This document shows, piece after piece, positions 1 through 10,700 of a stretch of DNA of 64,000 nucleotides; the stretch's first letter is position 1, and every line of letters starts with the position of its first letter. Under the pieces are notes generated by a model. The model did no database searches, was not told the DNA's origin, and saw only the letters and a list, made by a program, of their open reading frames with translations. Both the position numbers and the translations under genes were made by a program. Source of the stretch: an uncultured Lachnospiraceae bacterium (lineage in GTDB: Bacteria > Bacillota > Clostridia > Lachnospirales > Lachnospiraceae); the NCBI GenBank assembly GCA_946182825.1, contig CAMGZH010000002.1, forward strand, positions 1 through 64,000, given 5' to 3'.

Positions 1-614
1 TGGCAGATGAGAAGAAAAAGGTAGAGCAGGAGTGCAAGGAGGAAGAGGTGAAGGTAGAAGAAGAGACCACAGCTTCCCAGGAGGCACAGGCTGCAGAAGA
101 GGAAGTGACTTCCGAAGAGAATAAGGATCAGGAGAAGGCACAGGGAAAGAAGCCGAAGAAGGAATCCAAGAAGAAAAAGGATCCCCGGGATGAGAAGATC
201 GCAGAGCTGGAAGATAAAGTAAAGCGTCAGATGGCGGAATTCGATAATTTCCGTAAGCGAAGCGAGAAGGAAAAGTCAATGATGTATGACATGGGTGTCA
301 AGGATGTCATCGATAAGCTTCTTCCTGTTGTAGATAATTTCGAGCGTGGACTTATGGGAATCGAAGAGGATACAAAGGATCCCATCGCCCAGGGTATGCA
401 GATGATCTATAAGCAGTTTGCAGGTATGCTCGATGGACTTGGAGTAAAAGAGATCCCGTCCCTTGGAGAAACCTTCAATCCGGATTTCCATAATGCGGTG
501 ATGCATGTGGATGATGAGAACTGCGGTGAGCAGGAGATCGTTGAGGTGCTTCAGAAGGGATATACCTACCATGAAGGCGTTGTCCGTCATTCCATGGTAA
601 AGGTAGCGAACTAA
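1..614 (+). CDS. grpE: Nucleotide exchange factor GrpE (start codon cut by window edge)
   Basis: GrpE releases ADP from DnaK so that the chaperone cycle can continue in the cytosol. The frame is open from base 3, and bases 1-2 are TG followed by GCA GAT GAG, so the true start is very probably an ATG whose A lies one base outside the window; that gives about 204 residues, a normal GrpE length. The first 60 residues are highly charged (Glu/Lys-rich) and probably disordered. A long dimerisation helix follows (FDNFRKRSEKEK is the family signature), then the C-terminal beta-wing with the GETFNPDFHNAVM motif and the conserved ending HEGVVRHSMVKVA. A GTG at 48 could serve as an internal start but would remove in-frame codons for no reason. 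The gene precedes dnaK by 72 bp, as in the usual hrcA-grpE-dnaK-dnaJ order; hrcA and CIRCE would lie upstream of the window. Confidence 0.95.
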   Translation, partial: ADEKKKVEQECKEEEVKVEEETTASQEAQAAEEEVTSEENKDQEKAQGKKPKKESKKKKDPRDEKIAELEDKVKRQMAEFDNFRKRSEKEKSMMYDMGVKDVIDKLLPVVDNFERGLMGIEEDTKDPIAQGMQMIYKQFAGMLDGLGVKEIPSLGETFNPDFHNAVMHVDDENCGEQEIVEVLQKGYTYHEGVVRHSMVKVAN

Positions 615-656
615 TTGCTGAGAAAGCTTTTATATAGGCTTTATCATATATTGTAA

Positions 657-2561
<1,905 letters not shown>

Positions 2562-2587
2562 GACATACCATAAGGTAAGTAGTGTGT

Positions 2588-2617
2588 AAGTCAGGGGCTC
2601 CTCGGGGCTCCTGACTT
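2588..2617 (+). other. Intercistronic hairpin between dnaK and dnaJ
   Basis: AAGTCAGG (2588-2595) pairs with CCTGACTT (2610-2617), and the inner GC-rich bases can pair further with wobbles. No T-run follows. It is therefore more likely an mRNA stability or partial attenuation element lowering dnaJ relative to dnaK than a full terminator. That role is inference. Confidence 0.55.
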
Positions 2618-2642
2618 AACAATGTATAAAGGAACGACAATT

Positions 2643-3782
2643 ATGGCAGAAGAAAAACGTGATTATTATGAGGTGTTAGGCGTTGATAAGAACGCTGATG
2701 ACGCCGCGATTAAGAGAGCTTATCGTAAACTTGCAAAAAAGTACCATCCGGATTCCAATCCCGGAGACAAGGAAGCTGAAGCAAAGTTTAAAGAAGCATC
2801 AGAAGCCTACGCCGTTCTGTCTGATGCAGATAAGAGAAGACAGTATGATCAGTTCGGACATTCTGCATTCTCAGGAGGCGGCGGAGGAGCCGGTGGATTT
2901 GATTTCTCCGGAATGGATTTCGGTGATATCTTCGGTGATTTCTTTGGAGATATTTTCGGCGGCGGCAGAAGAGGCTCAGCCAATAACGGACCGCAGAAGG
3001 GAGCCAATCTTCGTGCCCAGGTACGGATCAAGTTTGAAGAGGCGGCCTTCGGTTGCGAGAAGGAACTTGAGATCGTACTGAAGGATGAGTGTCAGACTTG
3101 CCATGGAACCGGAGCAAAGCCGGGAACAAGCAAGACGACCTGTCCGCGTTGTAATGGTCAGGGACGTATCATCACAACACAGCAGTCCCTGTTCGGAACG
3201 GTACAGAATGTAACGACCTGTCCGGAATGTGGTGGTAGTGGACAGATCGTTAAGGAGAAGTGTGTGGATTGTCATGGAACCGGATATATTGCCAAGAAGA
3301 AGCGTATTTCTGTATCCATTCCGGCCGGAATCGACAATGGTCAGAGTGTAAGGATCCGTGAAAAGGGTGAGCCGGGAACCAACGGTGGCCCAAGAGGCGA
3401 CCTTTTGGTTGAGGTTATTGTTGCAGGCTCTGACAAGTTCCAGCGAAGCGGTTATGATGTATATTCTGAGACAGAGATCTCCTTTGCTCAGGCAGCACTT
3501 GGCGCAGAGGCCCTCATTGATACCCTGGATGGACAGGTGGTATATGAGGTGAAGGCCGGAACACAGCCGAACACAAGGATCCGTCTGAAGGGTAAGGGAA
3601 TTCCTTCTCTTCGTAATTCTGCGATCCGCGGAGACCAGTATGTAACACTTAAGGTTGCAGTACCAAAGTCTATGAATTCCGAGGCGAAGGAAGCTCTTCG
3701 TGCCTTCGATGCAGCATGCGGCCAGACATTATCCGGAAATGGCGGCAAGCATTCCAAGAAGCGTGGGCCGTTTCGCAGATGA
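2643..3782 (+). CDS. dnaJ: Chaperone DnaJ (Hsp40)
   Basis: Co-chaperone that stimulates DnaK ATPase activity and delivers substrates. The J domain (first ~70 residues) has the HPD motif within [12 protein letters not shown] Gly/Phe-rich stretch follows, then four zinc-binding CxxCxGxG repeats ([32 protein letters not shown]) and the C-terminal substrate-binding domains: a complete type I DnaJ of 379 residues. The ATG at 2643 ([13 protein letters not shown]) is preferred over the in-frame ATG at 2622 because it gives the canonical N-terminus; the ribosome site is weak for both. Its TGA stop (3780-3782) overlaps the first ATG of the sortase gene. Confidence 0.97.
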   Translation: MAEEKRDYYEVLGVDKNADDAAIKRAYRKLAKKYHPDSNPGDKEAEAKFKEASEAYAVLSDADKRRQYDQFGHSAFSGGGGGAGGFDFSGMDFGDIFGDFFGDIFGGGRRGSANNGPQKGANLRAQVRIKFEEAAFGCEKELEIVLKDECQTCHGTGAKPGTSKTTCPRCNGQGRIITTQQSLFGTVQNVTTCPECGGSGQIVKEKCVDCHGTGYIAKKKRISVSIPAGIDNGQSVRIREKGEPGTNGGPRGDLLVEVIVAGSDKFQRSGYDVYSETEISFAQAALGAEALIDTLDGQVVYEVKAGTQPNTRIRLKGKGIPSLRNSAIRGDQYVTLKVAVPKSMNSEAKEALRAFDAACGQTLSGNGGKHSKKRGPFRR

Positions 3783-4549
3783 TGCGGATGAAAAAGAATA
3801 GATCCAACAGAAGGCCGGGGGTGATCCTCTGGCTTTCTTATATTACAGCCGGAGTCTGCTTCCTGGTATCGGTCTTTTTTCTGTACAGGATCTTTGGGGA
3901 TTACAACAGGAATCGTCAGATCTATCAGAAGGTAAAAGAGGAATACACCAGGCCGACAGAAGAGACAAAAGAAGAGGCAAAAGAAGCTGCGACGCCTTCA
4001 AAGGCGAAGGAGCCACAGCTTCAGGTGGATCTTAAGGGACTGAAGGAGAACTATCCGGATGTGGCGGCCTGGCTTTATATACCGGAGGTCTTAAGCTATC
4101 CTGTTATGTACAGCGGTGACAATGAAAGGTACCTTGATCATGCGTATAACGGGCAGAAGGATAAGGCAGGCAGTCTTTTTTTGGACCAGAATGATCATCC
4201 GGATATGACGGATCGTCATATGATCATTTATGGTCACAATATGAAGGATGGTTCCATGTTCGGCAGATTAAAGGAATATCTGCGGGATCGGGACTTTGTA
4301 TCGGCTCATCCGTACTTTTATTTGTACAACGGAAAAGAGGAGCTGCGTTATCGGATTGTTTCCTGTCGGCAGGTGGAGATGACAGACGATGTTTACACGG
4401 TTTACGGGAAGGATGATCTGGGTTACGAGACCTTCGCAAGGAAAATAATTGGGCTAGATGACGAAAATTCAAACAAACAAACCGTCACCCTATCCACGTG
4501 TTCCGTTACTGATCAGCGATTTATCATAACTGGTTTGCAGGATAATTGA
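3779..4549 (+). CDS. Class B sortase
   Basis: Membrane-anchored transpeptidase of the sortase B family that would cleave a sorting signal and attach the protein to the wall or to another subunit. The 256-residue protein has an N-terminal membrane helix (about 15-38), a charged linker (50-80) and the sortase beta-barrel. Catalytic residues are visible: His153 in IIYGHN, Cys241 in TLSTCS and Arg247 in [13 protein letters not shown] is typical of class B. The start at 3779 overlaps the dnaJ stop (ATGA); ATGs at 3782 and 3788 are alternatives, and no good ribosome site is visible, so translational coupling to dnaJ is likely. The obvious substrate is the IPKTG protein encoded 228 bp downstream. 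Standard SrtB substrates carry NPQTN-like signals, so the pairing is by context only. Confidence 0.9.
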   Translation: MMRMKKNRSNRRPGVILWLSYITAGVCFLVSVFFLYRIFGDYNRNRQIYQKVKEEYTRPTEETKEEAKEAATPSKAKEPQLQVDLKGLKENYPDVAAWLYIPEVLSYPVMYSGDNERYLDHAYNGQKDKAGSLFLDQNDHPDMTDRHMIIYGHNMKDGSMFGRLKEYLRDRDFVSAHPYFYLYNGKEELRYRIVSCRQVEMTDDVYTVYGKDDLGYETFARKIIGLDDENSNKQTVTLSTCSVTDQRFIITGLQDN

Positions 4550-4630
4550 TAAAAATGCGCATGTGTGGTATAGAATACGGGCGTATTTTCATCAATTCGC
4601 TGAAAAAAATAAAATGATGTTAGTATTTTA

Positions 4631-4659
4631 TAGACACAAAGGATGTAGATTGTTATACT
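4631..4659 (+). promoter_or_regulatory. Candidate sigma-A promoter upstream of the giant surface protein
   Basis: TAGACA (4631-4636), 17 bp, TATACT (4654-4659). The predicted start near 4666 lies just before the hairpin at 4674, so the transcript would meet a terminator almost at once. Confidence 0.5.
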
Positions 4660-4673
4660 TTTTCTGCTGGGAA

Positions 4674-4700
4674 GAGTCGCCCTCGGGTGGCTCTTTTTTA
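4674..4700 (+). terminator. Rho-independent terminator / possible leader attenuator
   Basis: GAGTCGCC (4674-4681) pairs with GGTGGCTC (4686-4693) through a short CTCG-containing loop, with two G-U pairs, followed by a run of T. It may end the dnaK-dnaJ-sortase transcript. Its place 8-10 nt downstream of a predicted transcription start also allows an attenuation role for the surface-protein gene. Confidence 0.7.
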
Positions 4701-4777
4701 GAGAGTTAATACTATAAAAATTTTGGTTCAGGCTTAACATAAAGCAAACGTTATGCTTGCTTGGAGGTTATACTTAC

Positions 4778-7700
4778 ATGAAAAAGAGAAATGAAGGAAT
4801 ATCTGTTTTTCTGAAGAAAGCAGCAGCCCTTACGCTTACGGCCACTATGGTACTTACCGGTACAGGTGGTCTTAATTTATGGTCTTCTCTTCAGGTGCAG
4901 GCCGAGGATGTGGAAGCAACCACAGGAAGTGCGATCCATGCGGATCTGCCGGAAGAGCAGGAGCAGGAAACATCCGTTGGTTCGGAGGATCTGCATCAGA
5001 AGGTCGATCTAAGTTTTTTGATTCACTGGGATGACGATAGTGATCAGGGTGGATTCCGTCCGGAGGGGGAGTCGCTGGCTGAAACATTAAAGACTGCATT
5101 ACAGGCACATCCCCTGGTGGCAAAAAACAGCGATCGTTATGCACAGCAGGATGATCTTTCCTCGGAGCGTAATGGTATCTCGGTATCAGTGGATGAAACC
5201 TCTGGGGACAGCTGGAAGGTCACCTATTCGAATGTTCCTCTTTTTATTTTAAAGGGAACCGGTAATCAGACCACCACAGGAGGAGATAATAGCTATCAGG
5301 TGGACCGGTATGATTTGGATCCGTCGGTTTTAAGCATTCCGGGGTATGTATCCGGGGACGCAGAAAAAGACTTTAAGGTTCGCCTGGAGTCTGAAAACGA
5401 CGTATCCTTTGTATCCGATTGTCCGGAGATCACACTGTCACTGGATGAGAGCAAGTTTGCTTCTGAAATGACGCGGAAGGTCATCTGGAATGATAATGCC
5501 GATGTAAACGGGCACAGACCCCGGGATCTGTCATTTCTTTCCCTCCACTATGTTGTGGATGGAAGAGAGTATGCCATTGGAGATGATTCATCCGAAGGGG
5601 TTACTGCGGTTTCGGAAGATGAGGCAAAGGAAGCTCTGGGAGCATTAAAGGCAACGGTCTTTACTCCGGTAAAAACCACACCGGAAATTGACACCCACTG
5701 GAATCTTTCCTGGAAATATCTTCCGAAGACAGATAAGGATGGAAATGAGATCACCTACAGCCTTTACCAGAAAAGCGTACCGCAATTCTATCTGTCTTCC
5801 CTGGGAAGTTCTTCCAATGTGCAGTTCGATGATGAAGTCACCTATACCTATTCGGATAAGTTTGCCGTTTCTATTATCTGGAACGATGCTTCTGAGAAGG
5901 ACCACCGTCTGGGAGAGATTAAAGACCTGGATCTTAGGATCTATAAAAAGACCGCTGGTTCTGTAAAGAAGATCTACAGTACCAAAGAAACGGTAAGTGG
6001 AGGCCTTTCTGATTCGGATCTTACTTTTTCGTATGAAGAGAATGCTTGGATCGTAACGGCAGAGTCCTTAAAGGGATATGATGACAGTCAAGCAACCAAT
6101 ACCTATTATGTTGAGGTGGATGCTCCGGAGAAGATCGAAGGAGAAGACTGGGAATATGAGGTGACCTACGATAATGGTCAGACTTCCAATGAGACAAAAA
6201 AGGCATATGCCAATGGAAGTGTTCTGATCAATCTAAAGGGAAAGACAACCTATCGGGCGACGAAAGTATTTCAGGTGGCAAATCTGGACAAGACGGCTGC
6301 AGCACAAGCTATTTCCTTCCGACTCTGGTGCTATCCGAATAATAAGACAGCGGAAGCTATGTCTGCGGTCACAGAGGGTGGTAACCAGTTGTTCTATAAG
6401 CCGGTAGCGGAGGATATTGTTGCTTGCACCAAAGAAGAATATCAGCAGAAAGGCTATAGCCAGATCGCGTTAAAGGAGAGCTGTTTTACCGGTGAAGGGA
6501 AAAAACTTGACCGTTTCGATGCCCTGGGATATGAGCTGAAGTATTGTGTGACAGAGGATCCTACGGATGCGTATCAGGCTGTATATCCGGGAGAGAGCAA
6601 CGTGCTCGAAAACGGAGAGGAAATGAGTAATATTCTTGCGAATCAGAAGATCTTTAAGGTTCGTAAGATATGGAACAGCCGTGGATATAACGAGTATAAA
6701 AAAACGAAGGTTTCTCTTGTGCTACAAAAGAGCCTGGATGGAGAAAACTGGAGCGATACCGGCAGCAAGGCAGACCTTTCCGGCTTTACATCCAGTGTCA
6801 TGGCAAAGGAGAAAAGCCTGCAGCCTGTTTCAAAGTACGAGGATGGACGGGAACTGAACTTCCGTGTGATCGAACGACTTACATATAAAAATCAGGAAGT
6901 TGCCATTGAGCCATGGCAGGTGGACGGAGATACGTTAACTTCCTCTTACTGCTTAAACGGTAGAGACTATGTTGTTACCGTTCGTCGGGATAAGGATACG
7001 TTTACCGTATTTAACGAGGTGGCATCCAATGTAAAACTGCATCTGAAAAAGGTGTGGGAGGATTCCTCCTCCGCATCCTGGGGAGACGAGGATAAGAGGG
7101 AAGGTAATAAGGTCATTCGGGAGAAAAAAGGCTTGACCTTATGCATCTATCGTTCTAGTCAGAAGGAAGAAAAGAAGCTTTATGCAACGGTAAAGGTTGC
7201 AGTAAATGCGGAACACAGAATTTCCGTAGCGGCAGAGGATGAAAACGGACAGGAACTTTCCCTGGACAAGATCTATCAGCCTGGATACGGTGATAAGACC
7301 TGGAAACTTGCAGATCTTACGGTTGCACGTTCCAAGGATGGATTTGTGTACGACTATACCGTAGAGGAAGAATTTCCGGAACTTTCCGATGCCGGAGTCT
7401 ATCAGTCGGTTACCTATCGGGTACTGGAACAGGCAGAAGATGGATTTGAACCCGGTGATATAAAAACCACTGTTACGAATACCATCTATTCCGGTAACGG
7501 AGAGTATCATGAGATCTATGTGAAAAAGGCATGGAACGATAACGGTGATGTGGAAAGCCGCGGAAGTGTAACGGCAACGGTGGGAATCTGGAAAAAAGAA
7601 GGGGAGACATGGGCGTTTACGCCGGCCTCATCCCTTTTAAAAGAGGATCGTAATATTTCAACGACCCTTACAGGTGAAAACAATTATTCCCGTATCGTAA

Positions 7701-10700
7701 ATGTTACCGATCTTTATCGTTCGGAAATGTACAAGGATCCTGAAAAGGGCGAGGAGATTGCCCGGGGATTAAGGGATGAGAGTGACAACCCTTCGATCCG
7801 GCTTGGAGTGTTGGAAGATGACATCCAGTACAACGGCGTTCACTTCCCACGCAGCAACCAGATCAGCTATGATGCTGCTTCCCGTAAGGCCAGTGGAAGC
7901 ATTGCGGGAGGAATTCTTTCTGACCAGATCCGATCCGGATATGACGTTACCGTAGAAGAAAATGATAAGGAATTTACCATTACCAATACCCGATACGGTA
8001 AGGTGAACATTACGGCATCCATGGAATGGAAGGATGGCGGTTACGGAAAATACCGGCAGTACGGATGGGGTGTTGTCCTGTACTATGTGGATGAAAACGG
8101 AAGAGATGTTCCTTTTAAGAATGCATCCGGTGAACCTCTGGTTGTTGAGGGGATGGATGATCAGATCACAGCAGAAAACGGCTATAAGACAACGAAGAAT
8201 CAGGACGAATTGACCTTTGAAGAGCTTCCGATGTTTGACAGTAAGGGTCGTTTATATACCTACTCTGTTCACGAGTTCATCAAGGACAAAGAAGGCAACC
8301 GAGTGGAGATCTCCATTACCAATCCGGGACGGGATCTTAAGAAGACCCATTACAGAGTAACGGGAAGCGAAGACGGCGAATTAAAAGCAGGACAGCCATC
8401 CCTTCGCGATAACGTTTTAACCCAGCCCTATACGGTGAGTTTTCATCATAAGGCAGGGGGAGATTCCGTTGATACGACGTATTATACCCTTTGGTATGAT
8501 CAGGCCAGAGTCACAGAGCCTGCCGTTTACGGAAAGAGAGTGCTTGCCTCTTATCAGCTCTATTATAGGATGTCAAATGCAACCAATGATGCGCTGACCA
8601 AGTACAATGGCAGGATGGTTCGCAATACCGTTTCGGCAGAAGAGGGAGCAGATAACAATTATTATCAGAAGGTTATGTTCTCAGGAATGCCGGAGTTTGA
8701 TGAGGATGGTAATCACTATGAGTATTATGCCAAGCAGCAGCTTTTAAATAATCCATCCGGTGATGCCGGTTATACCAGCGAGTATTATGCAAAAAGTGCT
8801 GTTGTGAAACATCCTTCTGTGGAGGCGACGGGTACACCGGCCTTTGATCTGACGGAGGCAACCAAGGCCTCTCAAATGACAGAGGACGGGGATGGCGTGG
8901 CAGTGCCGGAGGAAGGTCTTTTTGTAAACCGTATTTATGGAAAGCTTAAGATCAGCGGTACCAAGGAATGGAAGGATATGCCGGATGATACGAAGGTCAT
9001 GGGATATCCGGATCTTGCGGTAAGTCTGACGAAAAAGAGCGATTATGTGACAGATGCGACTCCTGTTACGGCAACCATCAACACGGCCAAAACAAAATAT
9101 AACTTTACCGATGCAAACGGTGAAGAGAAGGAATTTGATAAGTTTGATTCCTACGGAGCGCCTTATACTTACGTTTTGACGGAGAAGATGTATCTTCCGG
9201 GAACCAACAAGCCAGTGGCAAGTCATCTGTATCATTCCTTTATGAATGGAGATACAAGTGAGGCTAACACCTATGATCTTTCCGGAGATTATGTACTGAA
9301 TAACTATTATTCACTTCCCTGTGCAAAGCGGGATATTACGATCCATAAGAAATGGGAAAATGTACCGGAGGGTGGAGACCCAAAGGCAACGTTTATTTTA
9401 TCTCGTGTTGCCGTTGCGATCGGTGACATGAAAGAAAATGATGAAAGCGGTAAAAAGACCATTTCTGCGATTTTAGGCGATGCAGCAAAAACAAATACGT
9501 TGCTGCATAATAAGGAAAAGATAAAGGAAATAACGGTAGAAGGTGAGGAAAGCGTCACATTAGAGGATCTTCCGGTATATGCTTCCAACGGACAGCTTTA
9601 TCTGTACTTTTTAGAGGAGGATGCTTCCTATGATTCACAGGATGGTCTTCCGGGATTTAAAACAAGCTTTGATACGCATGACAGCGGATATAAGGTGCTG
9701 GAGAATTCCGCAGCTTCCCGCCTGATCGCCTTTACGAATGAGAATGTTCAATCTGGTACCGTAACCCTTGGCTCGACCGATAAAACGGTAAGCAGCCTTT
9801 GCTTTGAAGAGCAGGTGAATGTGACAAACTCCTTTGACAGTGATACGGTAGCAAAGATCACAGGTGAAAAGGAATGGAAGGAAGATTCTTCCGTCCTCGA
9901 TCTGGTTCGTCCGAAGGTAGAAGATCAAAAGCTTTCCGATGTTAACTTAAAGCTGTTCCGCTCTCTTGGCGGTTCACAGGAAGAGATTTCTGCGGAAACT
10001 TATGATCTTGTCTGGAGTAAGGAGGATGGGAAGTATTTCTATACCATAACTCCGAAGGCAGGTTATACCTTCCCAAAATATAACAAGAACGGAAAGGCCT
10101 ACACCTATTCGGTGAAGGAGGAGATGTCCGGAGCGGTTAAAGTTAACTATAACGGAGATCAGACCGTACAAAAAAATGCAGGAAAGACCGATGAAAATGG
10201 AACCCTTACGATGGCTCCGCTGGTCAATGCATTAAAGGGAAGCGTAACCGTGAAAAAGAAGTGGGAGGATGGACGTGATGCCTACCTTCTGCGCGATGTT
10301 GAGCTTGCCCTTAAGCTTTCAGCTTATTCAGGAGGAAACAGTGAACCATTGTTTTCCATCGAATATAGCATGTCAAAGACAGATAAATGGACCCATACCT
10401 TTGAACATCTTCCTCTGGTGGATCGACATGGTGCTTCGTTAACCTATAAGATCCGGGAAGAGAAAATCGGAGAGGATGCGGTGGAAGCTTTATCTAATTC
10501 CGAGGAAGAGAATGGATTTACTTATCAGGGAAAGACAAAGAATTACCAGGTACAGTACCGGGATGCAGAGGGCGTTGCCCTTACGGAAGCTAAGCCATCG
10601 GCTACAACTTCTATTACCAATAAACTCACCGGAACATCTCTTGACATCTTCAAATATTGGGAGGGCGGAGATGAGACGGAGGACTTTAAGTTCAGACCAA

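Noticed and set aside
4513-4740. 75-codon minus-strand frame in the sortase-surface protein gap
   Set aside because: No ribosome site or family; it runs through the terminator hairpin and into the sortase end.
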